A DNA stretch of 64,000 bases from Tillus elongatus (lineage: Eukaryota; Arthropoda; Insecta; Coleoptera; Cleridae), in the NCBI GenBank assembly GCA_964006375.1, contig OZ023267.1, positions 15,139,471 to 15,203,470 on the forward strand, written 5' to 3'. Below are positions 47,324 to 57,415 of the stretch, in pieces. The stretch's first letter is position 1; the number at the start of each line of letters is the position of its first letter. Under the pieces are notes generated by a model. That model had not been told where the DNA came from and ran no database searches. It worked only from the letters and a program-made list of their open reading frames with translations. The position numbers and the translations under genes were made by a program.

Positions 47324-50300
47324 CTAGTCATTAGTTGGCAACGGGCACAACTTCACCAAAGGGCGACGAAGGATACCATTCGAGGTCTCTACAATAGCAA
47401 CTCTTACGACACCATCAGGACCAGGAATTAGAGACAATAGACGACCTAGTAGCCATTTAGAAGGCGGAAGTTTTTCAGCTTTCACGGCCACCATCGCCCC
47501 AATAGTAGGAAGAGCACCAGCGTCAAGCCACTTGCTTCGTTGTTGTAGGGTGTGAAGGTACTCCTTGTGCCAGCGAATCCAAAAATCATGGTGCATACGT
47601 TGGAGAAGTTGCCATCTTGACAGACGAGTTAAGGGGACAGACGACAAATCGGGAGTTGGAAGCGTAGAAACTGGCTCCATATGAAGAAAGTGTCCAGGAG
47701 TTAAAGCGTGAATGTCATCGATATCCGAACTCATGGGATTTAAAGGTCGGGAGTTCAAGACAGATTCTATAAGCGTCAGGACAGTGTAGAATTCTTCGTA
47801 CGATAGGATTTGTTGGCCAACAACACGAGAGAGATGAGATTTTACACTCTTGATACCAGATTCCCAAAGACCACCGAAATGTGGGGCAGAAGGGGGGTTG
47901 AAATGCCAATGGATTCCTTCCCTAGCAGTTGCATCAGAAAAAATGCGTTTAAGCTCCTTGGCGGAGCCAACGAAATTTGTACCACAATCACTATAGAGAT
48001 TATCACATCGACCACGACGAGCAATAAATCGTTGGAGGGCAGCGAGAAAAGCGTCAGTCGAAAGACTACAGGCAGGTTCTAGATGTATAGCCTTAGTCGC
48101 GAAACACACAAAGAGGCAAATATATGCCTTAGAGGTTTTAGCACCTCGGTATCGATTCATAGTGATCGCGAATGGACCACCAAAATCTACCCCAGTATGC
48201 GAGAATGGTTTGACTTGCGAAACTCGAGAAAGGGGTAAGTCACCCATAGGTGGCTGATAAGGTTGAGGCTTTATTTTCCAACATGGCATACATTTCGAAA
48301 TAACAGTGTTTATGGCACGTCTTGCAGACAAAATCCAAAAATTCTGACACAACAAAAAGTGAAGAGTGCGAGGGCCAATATGAAGATACCTTTTATGGTA
48401 TTGTTCAATTAAAAGCACCGTGAGTCGGCACTTTTGTGGAAGTAAGAGCGGATGCTTTCGCTCATAAGACAAACTTGAGCGAGTCAAGCGACCACCTACA
48501 CGCAAAAGACCAGTACTGTCTTGAAATACGGCGAGTTTTCTCCAGGACTTAGGGAATTTTTTACTAGATAACTCCTTTTCAAAGTAGACCGCTTGAGTGC
48601 GCTTGACCAGAAGGGTCAGAGCATCATGAAGCTCTAACCGAGATAGCGGTCCAAATTTCGCAATAGAAGAATGTCTAGAATTAAAAGCGAAGCGTAATAC
48701 GTATGACAAAATAGACTGTATGTAATGTAAAGAAGAATGATTTTTTAACAAATCATCAAGCAGATTTTCTTCACCTGTAAATGTTAAAAGCGAAACTGTC
48801 CTTTCCTCAACAGAGACCTCTTCAGACTGCAGCTCTGAAGACGGGGAGCAGGCAGACAGCTCAGAACGACATAGTAGCGATGGACCATTGAACCAAATAT
48901 CATGGGCGAGAAATTGAGAAGGATGAACACCTCGAGAGGCGATATCGGCGGGATTATTAGCAGAATCTATATAATGCCAAAATTCAGAAGAAACCCTTTC
49001 GTGAATGTAGGCAACTCGATTTGCCACAAAGGTTTTCCAACGATGAGGCGAAGATTTGATCCAACTCAAGACGATTTGCGAATCTGACCAGGCAAAAATT
49101 CTTTCGAAAGTCATGCGAGTCTGATAAACGTTCAGAAGAAACGATAGGAGTTTCGCCAACAAAACTGCACCACACAGTTCTAGCCTAGGAATGGTTAGTT
49201 TCTTAACCGGAGCGACTTTGGTTTTAGAGCAAACAAACTGAACAAAAACTGTTTTGTCAGGGCGGAGGCATCGTATATAAACAACGGCAGCGTAACCCTT
49301 TTCAGAAGAGTCACAGAACCCATGTAATTCATAACCACATCCAGAATGAGGTGGAAGGATTTTTCTAGGAATGCGTAAATTGCTTAGTAAACCGAGTTCA
49401 TTTCGATAACGGTTCCAAGCCTCAACAATATGCGAGGGCGGGGTTTGGTCCCAATCTAATTTAGAAGTCCACAGCGACTGGATTAGAATCTTTTGAAAAA
49501 TAGTAATAGGCGAAAGAAATCCAAGCGGGTCAAAGATTCTGGCCAGTTCCGAGAGCATGTTGCGTTTCGTACAGGGTTTCCCCAACGGCGAGACTGAGAA
49601 AAAGAATGTATCCTCAGAGGGACTCCACTGCAGACTGAGAATTTTTAAAGGAGTGTCGTTTGCCAGTGAACCAAAAATAAGCGGATTTTGCGACAAATGT
49701 TCCGGAGGTAAATGTGAAAGTAATGCGGAACAGTTACTAGACCATTTTCTAAGCTCAAAGCCGCCTCGTTCAAAAAGCGAGATCAGCTCTGACTGTAAAA
49801 GCTTTGCGTCTTCATAAGAAGAGCAGCCGGTTACAACATCATCAACATAAGTGTCGTTTAAAATGGCGGCAGAAGCTAGCGGGTAAGAGCCCCCTTCGTC
49901 ATTCACTAACTGATGAAGAGTGCGTATCGCGAGAAAGGGGGATGGCGTTAGTCCATATACAAGCGTAACCAGGTTATAGTCCACCAAAGGTTCATCAGAA
50001 GCAAACCTCCAAACAATTCTTTGATAATCATGCTGTGATTGGTCGACAAGAATGTTACGATACATCATTTTGATGTCAGCACACAAGACATAATTATGAA
50101 GGCGAAAGTGACACAGAATTGTGGCAATATCTTGTTGTAGTTTTGGTCCAGTATGTAGACAATCGTTAAGAGAGCTTTGGTTGGGAAGTTTCGCCGAACC
50201 ATTAAAAACTACCCTGAGTTTAGTAGACAAGCTATTTGGTTTCAAAATGCAATGATGCGGAATATAATATGCGTCGGGAGAATCTTTATTGTCATAAACA

Positions 50301-51961
50301 CGTTTCATGTGGCCTAGTTCCAAATATTCTCTCATAAAAGCAGAATATTGGGTATACAAGTCCATGTTTCTAGCAAGGCGGCGTTCCAGGGAAAGAAATC
50401 TTTGGACGACGAGGTCGCGAATGCCAGGAAAAATAGGCAGCGACTCAGATTTAAATGGGAGCGAAACGATATATTTGCCAGAAGGAGAACGAGATATTTT
50501 AGTCTTAAAATGATGTTCACAAAAAATATCTTCATTAGAGTGATGCGACGAAGTCGGAACACTTTCCACTTCCCAAAAATCCCTAAGGGTGCGATCGAGA
50601 TTTGATTCAAAGTTACTGCACAAGAAAGAAAAGACAGCAGAAGAATGAACTGTGTTGCCAATCTTACCCATGAGCACATAACCAAAGACGGTGTTGACGG
50701 CATCAGGTTGACCTTCCCCACCGGAAATGCGTCCATTTAAAAGGATTTTAGAAAAAACGTCGGCTCCTAACAATATATCGACCTGACCTGGACGATTAAA
50801 ATGGCGATCAGCCAATTTTAAATTGCGAATGTGAGACCAATTGGAAGAGCAAATAGCGGTTGCTGGCAAATTATCACAAATGGCGTTCAAGATCAATGCG
50901 TCGACAGTAAAATTGAAAGAATCTTGACCAACCGGTCTTCCAGTGAGCGTTACACAACCACTCTGAGAAGAAGTCTGCATAGATGCCAGTCCTTTGATTG
51001 CAAACATGCAGTTTTGCTTAGGCAACCCCAAACGCTTAAAAGCCCTTTGCGAGATAAAAGACATCATACTACCTCCATCCAAAAGGCATCTCATAATCTG
51101 ATAATTTCCATGGTTATCAAGAACTTCAATCAGCGCAGTGGCCAATAAGACCGTGGTTTGATTAGATACAATCCCAGAAGCAGCAAAGACCTGCTCTTGG
51201 TCGAGCGGAGCGGAAGGAACTGGAGATCTGGAAGGGTTATTACACACTGGCGACGGAATAGGCGCGGAGCTTTTATCAAAATGCAAGAGCGTATGATGAC
51301 GCTGACCACACTTGCGACAGGACCTGGTAGATTTGCATTTTTTAAGATAATGTAGGCTACTTAAACAGTTGTGGCAAAGACGAGAAGATTTAACAAAATT
51401 ATAGCGATCTTTTGGAGTTTTATTACAAAATGAGGAGCAATTATAAATAGAATGCGAAGAATCTTTGCAAAACACACAAGTATGTAAGATAGATTTACAA
51501 TTTAAATTATCAGCGAAAAAAGCGGAAGTTCGAAGCGTTGGTCTAGCTTGCGATTTGTCAGAATATTTCTTTTGAGAGTGCGAAAGGAATGACTTCTGAT
51601 CCATAGCATCACCAGCGATACAATATTTATTTAGAAAGTCAAGCAATTGCGTAAATGTAGGGACCTCGGTGGAAGCGTGGTCTAACTCAAATTTCGTCAA
51701 CATGTTCCTGTCAAGGCGTTTTGACACCAACATAAACATAACAAAGTCCCATTGGTCTGTAGGAAAGCCTAAAGTGTTTAAAGCAGAAAGATTTTCCGAA
51801 ATAATGTCTAGCGAATTGCGAATATTGACGTGGTCATCAGAATTAAATTTCGAAATGCTATCTATAGCATGCCAGTGCTCTTGGGCACGCAGACGTTTGT
51901 TAGAATAACGAGTGACTAATGTATTATAAGCTATCTGATAATTGTCAGCGGTCAGAGGCAA
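47324..51961 (-). CDS. BEL/Pao gag end, protease, RT, RNase H and integrase
   Basis: 1545 residues, open throughout. Order: the end of the DUF1759-like gag; a Cys/His-rich stretch (residues about 160-235, CVFCKDSSHSIYNC and CRKCGQRHH); an aspartic protease with LLDGGSMMSFI (about 293); RT with CADIKMMYRNI, LVYGLTPSPF and YVDDVVTG (about 704); RNase H with GFCDSSEKGYAAVVY (about 885), AWSDSQIVLSWI and NPADIASRG; integrase with an HHCC zinc region (HKRYLHIGPRTLHFLL ... CMPCWKIK), the DDE residues in GVDFGGPF (about 1255), YSDCGTNF (about 1324) and GGLWESGIK (about 1366); and a C-terminal DUF5641-like domain (WIRWHKEYLHTLQQRSKW). Every catalytic motif I can check is present. The first Met here is not a natural start: the frame should join gag upstream. 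Confidence 0.94.
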   Translation of the reverse strand: MPLTADNYQIAYNTLVTRYSNKRLRAQEHWHAIDSISKFNSDDHVNIRNSLDIISENLSALNTLGFPTDQWDFVMFMLVSKRLDRNMLTKFELDHASTEVPTFTQLLDFLNKYCIAGDAMDQKSFLSHSQKKYSDKSQARPTLRTSAFFADNLNCKSILHTCVFCKDSSHSIYNCSSFCNKTPKDRYNFVKSSRLCHNCLSSLHYLKKCKSTRSCRKCGQRHHTLLHFDKSSAPIPSPVCNNPSRSPVPSAPLDQEQVFAASGIVSNQTTVLLATALIEVLDNHGNYQIMRCLLDGGSMMSFISQRAFKRLGLPKQNCMFAIKGLASMQTSSQSGCVTLTGRPVGQDSFNFTVDALILNAICDNLPATAICSSNWSHIRNLKLADRHFNRPGQVDILLGADVFSKILLNGRISGGEGQPDAVNTVFGYVLMGKIGNTVHSSAVFSFLCSNFESNLDRTLRDFWEVESVPTSSHHSNEDIFCEHHFKTKISRSPSGKYIVSLPFKSESLPIFPGIRDLVVQRFLSLERRLARNMDLYTQYSAFMREYLELGHMKRVYDNKDSPDAYYIPHHCILKPNSLSTKLRVVFNGSAKLPNQSSLNDCLHTGPKLQQDIATILCHFRLHNYVLCADIKMMYRNILVDQSQHDYQRIVWRFASDEPLVDYNLVTLVYGLTPSPFLAIRTLHQLVNDEGGSYPLASAAILNDTYVDDVVTGCSSYEDAKLLQSELISLFERGGFELRKWSSNCSALLSHLPPEHLSQNPLIFGSLANDTPLKILSLQWSPSEDTFFFSVSPLGKPCTKRNMLSELARIFDPLGFLSPITIFQKILIQSLWTSKLDWDQTPPSHIVEAWNRYRNELGLLSNLRIPRKILPPHSGCGYELHGFCDSSEKGYAAVVYIRCLRPDKTVFVQFVCSKTKVAPVKKLTIPRLELCGAVLLAKLLSFLLNVYQTRMTFERIFAWSDSQIVLSWIKSSPHRWKTFVANRVAYIHERVSSEFWHYIDSANNPADIASRGVHPSQFLAHDIWFNGPSLLCRSELSACSPSSELQSEEVSVEERTVSLLTFTGEENLLDDLLKNHSSLHYIQSILSYVLRFAFNSRHSSIAKFGPLSRLELHDALTLLVKRTQAVYFEKELSSKKFPKSWRKLAVFQDSTGLLRVGGRLTRSSLSYERKHPLLLPQKCRLTVLLIEQYHKRYLHIGPRTLHFLLCQNFWILSARRAINTVISKCMPCWKIKPQPYQPPMGDLPLSRVSQVKPFSHTGVDFGGPFAITMNRYRGAKTSKAYICLFVCFATKAIHLEPACSLSTDAFLAALQRFIARRGRCDNLYSDCGTNFVGSAKELKRIFSDATAREGIHWHFNPPSAPHFGGLWESGIKSVKSHLSRVVGQQILSYEEFYTVLTLIESVLNSRPLNPMSSDIDDIHALTPGHFLHMEPVSTLPTPDLSSVPLTRLSRWQLLQRMHHDFWIRWHKEYLHTLQQRSKWLDAGALPTIGAMVAVKAEKLPPSKWLLGRLLSLIPGPDGVVRVAIVETSNGILRRPLVKLCPLPTND

Positions 51962-52499
51962 AGATCTTATTAGAGATAACGGCGGGCCTTCTACTGATAT
52001 ATATTAGATAATGAAACTTTTCAATGTCGGAATATGCGGGACAGTCCTGTACTAAGGCATTGAATAAATCGATAAAAGTGTTAAAGGTTTTATAGTCACC
52101 TCTAAATTTAGGAATTTCTATTTTAGCTAGCCTTGCTTTAGCACCTTCATTAAGACCAGCTGTATTTGAATTCAGAATTTCCTGGACATTTGTTTTATTG
52201 TCAGGGAATAACCTAGAACAAATGGCTTTAATTTCAAAATAAGCGTCCATAAATCCAGCGTAAATAGTGTTTTCATCAGAAGCGTTTCCATGTTCACTAC
52301 TTAAAATTGCAGAAACGATAGTTTCGTGCGTTTGAATAAACTGTTCCCTTAAATAGTCGATTTCGGAAGATCTAACCCTAAGTAAATTATAAAGCGAAAC
52401 ATCTGACTGGGCTTTCTGGGCTAGAGAAGACAATGTGTCTATTTCAGATAGCTGAATATTGCGTTGGTTTTTGTATTTCCTTAATTTAGTGTCAGTCAT
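51945..52499 (-). CDS. BEL/Pao gag N-terminal part
   Basis: Begins at ATG 52499 (MTDTKLRKYKNQRNIQLSEI). The open frame extends further upstream, but this ATG suits the position after the primer-binding region. It contains the DUF1759-like signature with LAKIEIPKFRGDYKTFNTFI. It runs about 184 residues and ends shortly after a TA-rich run at 51998-52007, where the frame shifts relative to pol and the pol frame takes over. BEL/Pao elements usually have one gag-pol frame, so this looks like a small indel in the TA run, though a programmed shift or a sequencing error cannot be excluded. Confidence 0.85.
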   Translation of the reverse strand: MTDTKLRKYKNQRNIQLSEIDTLSSLAQKAQSDVSLYNLLRVRSSEIDYLREQFIQTHETIVSAILSSEHGNASDENTIYAGFMDAYFEIKAICSRLFPDNKTNVQEILNSNTAGLNEGAKARLAKIEIPKFRGDYKTFNTFIDLFNALVQDCPAYSDIEKFHYLIYISRRPAVISNKIFASDR

Positions 52500-52911
52500 G
52501 ATATTAATTGAATAGGCCTCGTATATGGAAATATAACAGATATACGTACCAATGTGAAACAAAGAATTATTCAGGTACAAATTGATAAGAATGAAACAGA
52601 AGCAAAGAGCGATATATGCGTGAAATGATATGCGTCGACTCCTAAAGCCGTGCTCGTTGTTCAAAATAAAGCAAAATTTAACTGAATGGCGGATTCTTGC
52701 GATAAGAAAATAACTTTTAAAAATTCTATAATTATAAAGGTTCTAGCGATATATACATGAAAATTGCGGGAAATTAATTTAAAATCTGAATTGAATACAG
52801 CTAAACCAGCGCGCTTTAGTTATTTTCAAAATTAACAAAGTTGAATAGCCAAATTTACTTGCGTATTATTTCCGAGACAAAAAAACTATCCGGCTGAGAA
52901 GGACCAAGAAA

Positions 52912-53362
52912 TGGGCTAGAGCGGGCGAATAAATTGGCGTTAAGCGGGCTATTACGAACAAAGTGGACTGTAATTTGCGTTTGTTAATTAAGTAACGGTT
53001 TTAATGAAAAGAGAAGGGGCAAAAGCAGTGGAAATTGATGCAAACTCGTGAATGACCAAAAAGCCACTTACCTTTGTGAATTTCTTCTCTTGTCGAGTAC
53101 TGGACTCACAGAAACTCGTGCGTGTCCCGGAAAAGGCTATCCTGGGTTGCTGGTGCGTTTAATGGATTTGTTAAGGCTGGTTTGACTGTATCACACACAC
53201 ATATAATTTTAAGGTAGCGGTACTATACGATATCGCGGTTTTGCGTTGCTGACTACTTAAGTTGTGTTCTTCTTGACGATTCGTGGAATTCTGGTCTGTT
53301 CTTCTTATCGCAAAATAAAGATTATAAATTCCACTGCTTTTACACTATACGAGGAGCGAACA
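52912..53362 (-). repeat. BEL/Pao 5' LTR
   Basis: 451 bp, upstream of gag in the element orientation. It should carry the promoter. No TATA box was assigned. Confidence 0.95.
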
Positions 53363-53367
53363 GGCCT

Positions 53368-53989
53368 TGAATTTGGAAAAAAAATTGCATATAGCTCGTC
53401 CCACTAGATACAGATTTTCATAATAGCGTTATATTACTGTAGCGTGCGCGTACGGTGTGACAAAAATAATGTAAATAATAATATATTTATTTATGTCCTC
53501 TCATAGAGTATTCGTGGTCATACTCCGAAAAGTATGCCTTGTGAAAGTCTATAATTTTGTACAAATGGATTTTTCATTTAAATTTCAAATGCCAGGAGAA
53601 CACGTGACCTTCAATACTTTAAAAATTTCGCCTGCGGTGCCCCTCGGCCCACCCCCCCTTTGGAGCCGCGCAGATTCTTCTTCAACCACTCCCAAAATCA
53701 CGAGCCGCCACTGGCAACGCTATGTTCATGACATTTCACGAGTGTCCACTACTGTTTTTTGTTTTTAAATAAACAGCTACCAGCTATGAACAAATAATAA
53801 TGCAAATTGATGCAAAATTAAAAAACTGCAATTTCCTAGGTATTTTCTGATATTTTCTGAGGGATAATCTGATACGTCACTAGTATGTTTGATAGGAGGA
53901 AGAAATAAGCTTTCTTTTCATGTATCACTCGACCCATGTTGTCTTTTAAAAAAATTCAAGATGGCGGCGGTACACTAAATGCTGACGAC
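53368..53989. other. Unassigned sequence with a GC-rich patch
   Basis: 53630-53725 is GC-rich (GCGGTGCCCCTCGGCCCACC and the following GAGCCGCGCAG) and resembles a DNA-transposon end, unproven. Near 53925 CACTCGACCCATGTT matches a phrase inside the inverted repeat of the mariner at 41-43 kb, so a solo terminal fragment of that family may lie here. Confidence 0.4.

Positions 53990-54073
<84 letters not shown>
53990..54073. repeat. (TA)n array, 84 bp
   Basis: TA run with one AC interruption near 53998, just before the tail of J copy D. Confidence 0.97.
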
Positions 54074-54077
<4 letters not shown>

Positions 54078-54089
54078 TGTCCTCTAAAT

Positions 54090-54930
54090 TTTTTTTATAT
54101 TTCAACGACATACCACGAGGGCTTACAGCCTAAATACTATCGTACCGTTGGTGTCGACAAGGAGGAAAGAGGCAACTTGTTAATTCTGGACTTGAAGGTT
54201 TGGAGGTTCGGAGGAGAAGGGAAACATGTGCCGGTAAGGAATTCCACAACTTGGAAGTCCTCGGGACAAAAGAGCGGGCATAACAAGATGTTCCATGTGT
54301 GATGACCTGGACAGTAAAAGGGTGCAATCGCTCTGTTGCCCTGGTAGGTCTGTTGTGGGCAGCAGGTGGAGGAACTATGAAATAAAGCTCCTCTAAGCAG
54401 TGCCCGTGCAGATATCTATAAAGAGAGAAAGGTCACCAACGACACGTCGGTGGACAAGGAATATCAGCCTTTGGGTGGGGTCACCGATGAGACGTATAGC
54501 TGAATTGAGTCCAAGATAGCGAGTGTAGAAGCGGCAGCGGCACCCCAGATATGGGAGCAGTATTGGAGGTTTGGCCTTATTTCTGAAGTATATAAGGTAT
54601 AGAGATTAGCTGATGAAAAGTATTTGCGAGCCCGGAAGAGGAAACCTAATTACTTAGCAGCCGCTTCTGCAATTGATGTGACATGTTGGTGCCAATTGAG
54701 ATTTCTATCCACAGAAATGCAAAGAAGTGAAAAGGACTCGTTAATTTGAATAACTTGGTTGTTCATTGTGATGGGCCTAGGGCTGGTGTATCTCTTATGA
54801 GATAGAAAGCAAGACTGAGATTTGGTGGAGTTGAACTGTACAAGATTTCTACTTCCCCAGTCTAATATTTTTTTGAGATCCACGAAGACAGAACCCTCCA
54901 TGAGTCTGAGATCCTCACCTAATGGGGTAA
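54090..54930 (-). mobile_element. Non-LTR family J, 3'-end fragment (copy D)
   Basis: Minus strand; the A-rich end is at 54082-54092. It covers only the RT thumb and 3' part. Readable strings such as NNQVIQINESFSLL and NLNWHQHVTSIAEAAAK (54901-54650) match copies B, C and E. Frameshifted. Confidence 0.85.
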
Positions 54931-55150
54931 ATGCAAAGCCTACGCCAAATTATCATCCTAAAATTTCATAATGATACCTTAATTTGCTTCGAAGAAAACA
55001 CGGCATTGCTGGATTTTTTCCCAACCCTGTTATACTAATTTGGACGTTAAATGTAACTATAGGGACTTTGAAAGCATTATTAGAAATGAAAGACTGAAGC
55101 CAATAAAAAATGTTGCGAAATATTATTCTAAGAAAATATATGGTTTTAAG
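54931..55150. other. Unassigned sequence
   Basis: A frame from 55040 has no recognisable motif. Confidence 0.35.
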
Positions 55151-55750
55151 CAGCCGCGTAACTACAGGGGGCTTAGGGGACCCCCCCCCCTAGACCTCGC
55201 TAGGCCCTTCCTAGGAAATAGATGACTTATATCGACTTCCGAAATACCCGTATTATGAAACCTCTCTGTAGGTTCGCAAGCCACGTGTGCGTTGCGCCCT
55301 CTTTTATCGCAGCTATCAATCTATTTTCTTCGAAAATCACAAACAAAAAACGACCGGCGTTCGGCGGTCAGTCGTCTGGTCGTCAATGGTTATGGTTATG
55401 CAGCAGCCATTAGAGATAAAATTAAGGAAAAACCAGTGGTTAGATGAAAACGTTTTAAAAGCAACCACAAGTGACAAGTGGAATCCTTTGAAATCTGATT
55501 TATGTCGTTTGCCTAATAGATTTTCATTCTATATATTTTAATTCATAGTTTTTATTTGTTTACTTTGTAGGTATAGGAAAAATTACTATTACTTTGTAGT
55601 TATGTTTTGTTTCATCGATATTAAACGTTTTGATCAACAAAGTTGGTGTCTTTTATGATCAACCTTCATTTTCTCTTTTAAAAGATCGCAAGGGGCAATG
55701 ACAGACCCAACCTAGGCCCCTTCCAAGCCAGATGCCTAGTTCCGCCTATG
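55151..55750. mobile_element. hAT-like non-autonomous element, 600 bp
   Basis: Flanked by an 8-bp duplication GTTTTAAG (55143-55150 and 55751-55758; TATG before it is also shared). The ends CAGCCGCGTAACTA and TAGTTCCGCCTATG are imperfect inverted repeats. Eight-bp duplications and CA-rich short termini fit the hAT superfamily. The interior contains open pieces (55222-55541) without a recognised transposase motif. Confidence 0.65.
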
Positions 55751-55758
55751 GTTTTAAG

Positions 55759-56453
55759 ATATTTAAGACTAAAATGTGTATTAATTCCATAATTTAATAA
55801 ATGTTTTAGGGAAACAAGTGCGAAACTGTTTTGGTGAAGAATTTTTACTCACATACGTTACCTAAAATATCTGACATTCTGCATTTTATATTACAATATT
55901 TCCAATTTGTTTCTGGAAAACTAGTGAATACTGATAATAGTTGTGAATTATTTACTGTGATTTTAAAGTGGCTTTAGAGTTTCCTCTATCGGTTAACGAA
56001 CTTCCTAATCTTATAACGCATTTTTATCTTGTTTACAGCGTCGTGTCGTGCTGAATTGGCCAATCAAATTCAGCAGATAGTTGAGCATCAACATATCCAT
56101 CATTCGATGTGTTTGTGTGCACAGACCTTTATTATCACTATTTCCACGTTTGTTTGCTTCTACAAATAATATACTGTGCCTGTGTTGCTTCATTCTGTAG
56201 CTTGGTCAATAATCTTATCAAACAATGTGCTAATTTGCCAGATTTCGTGTTTCAGAAATGAACTGGATTGTTTAGACAGACGGTGAAGCAGTCATTTAAT
56301 ATTTTTATATATTTTGAAAATAATGGTTTTTTTAGCGATACTTCACTATGTGAAAACTCGAACCTGTGATGAGCACTAATAAGTACACTTGGAGAACCCA
56401 AATCACCACAACAAATATTTCAGAGACCGAAAGACAAAGACAAAGTCACTGAA
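55759..56453. other. Unassigned, probably upstream Penelope remnant
   Basis: No RT motif is readable. CTTGGAGAACCCAAATCACC near 56391 is the reverse complement of a phrase at 59517 next to another hammerhead-like motif, which suggests shared Penelope terminal sequence. Confidence 0.4.
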
Positions 56454-56777
56454 ATGTCCAGTATTTATAAGATTAGTTGCAAAGATTGCAATCTGAAATA
56501 CGTGGATCAAACTAGGAGAAATATAACCACCAGATTTCGTGAACATCTCGCACATTTACGATATGGTACGGTGGACGAATCGTGTGTGGCACAACATATA
56601 TGGGATAATAATCACCACATTGACAAAGAAAATTTGAAACTTGTCAAAAATGTTAGACATCAAACTATGCTTGATTCATTAGAAAGTATTTTTATATTAA
56701 GGTCTATTAAGAACAAAACTTCATTGAATCGTGCGGCACCTTTAATCTCAAGCCCTTTATTTTCACTTTGCATTTGA
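56454..56777 (+). pseudogene. Penelope-like GIY-YIG endonuclease domain
   Basis: 107 open residues: SSIYKISCKDCNLKYVDQTR (the GIY...YIG module, here IYK...YVD), then RRNITTRFREHLAHLRYGT, CVAQHIWDNNHHIDKENLKL and LDSLESIFILRS with the conserved C-terminal Glu. This is the nuclease that follows the RT in Penelope-like elements. The RT is not readable upstream. It resembles the minus-strand fragment at 33027-33860. The YIG motif reads YVD, so activity is doubtful. Confidence 0.82.
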
Positions 56778-57375
56778 CCACTTAAACACTCCTAATTTGT
56801 CTGGCAGAATAATAAATTTGTGTCAATAACTCGGCCGGTCTATACAGATACTAATCTCTACGCTTGTCTCGACTTAAAGACCCTTTCGATTTCTTTGTAT
56901 CTATGAAGTCAATATAAATACTGTTTACTAAGAATATAAATCAATATAAATATAGTTTTTATGTAGTATTTCAGTTATATTATTTATGCTTTGTTAGAGT
57001 TAACATTGTGAACCAAACACCCGGGTTTAGTCTTCTATATAAAAAAGATGAGCGGAGGTTATGGTGTTTGTCTCGCCAGATGTGCTTGTCGGCTTGCTCC
57101 AATATCCACATGGTAAATTTATAGATCGAAAGGGAACGTGCAGATTCCTTAAATAACTCGGTACCTTTCCTTTTAAGCCTATTATCCTTATATTAGATAA
57201 GGGCTCATCAATTTGTCGACCAGAACATTAAAGCAGGTCTTCGACCTCGTAGTTTCACTACACAATAAACAAACGATGGGTCTTCGACGACAATTTTACT
57301 TCGGACTAGTTCGTTTACCTAGACGCGATATAAATACACTGTAGCTAGTAGTTTAATTTTAGAATTTTTCTTCCT
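56778..57375 (+). other. 3' flank of the Penelope fragment
   Basis: Non-coding sequence between the GIY-YIG domain and the hammerhead-like motif at 57376. No other feature seen. Confidence 0.4.
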
Positions 57376-57415
57376 CTGAAGATGTTGACATGGTCAACGA
57401 AACGAACGTAAGGTC
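57376..57415 (+). ncRNA. Hammerhead-like motif downstream of Penelope fragment
   Basis: CTGAAGA (57376-57382), perfect stem II GTTGAC/GTCAAC with an ATG loop, GAAAC (57399-57403), and a GTC at 57413-57415. One extra U sits between the core and stem II, and stem III would need a larger loop. Its place about 600 bp after a GIY-YIG domain fits the known presence of hammerheads in Penelope-like terminal repeats. Confidence 0.55.

Larger units (their letters stand above)
46662..53362 (-). mobile_element. BEL/Pao LTR retrotransposon, structurally complete
   Basis: A 6701-bp element on the minus strand with two 451-bp LTRs (46662-47112 and 52912-53362). On the plus strand each begins TG and ends CA, and the whole is flanked by a 5-bp target duplication GGCCT (46657-46661 and 53363-53367). 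By eye the LTRs show no differences, which indicates a recent insertion. The primer-binding site next to the 5' LTR starts TGGTCCTTCTCAGCCGG on the coding strand (tRNA not assigned). A G-rich tract (GGCCGGGCGGGA) lies next to the 3' LTR. It encodes gag and a long pol but is split by one frameshift. Confidence 0.95.

Noticed and set aside
47810..48082. Plus-strand frames inside the BEL/Pao pol region (also 48902-51908 on plus)
   Set aside because: Shadows of the long minus-strand pol frame, which holds all catalytic motifs.
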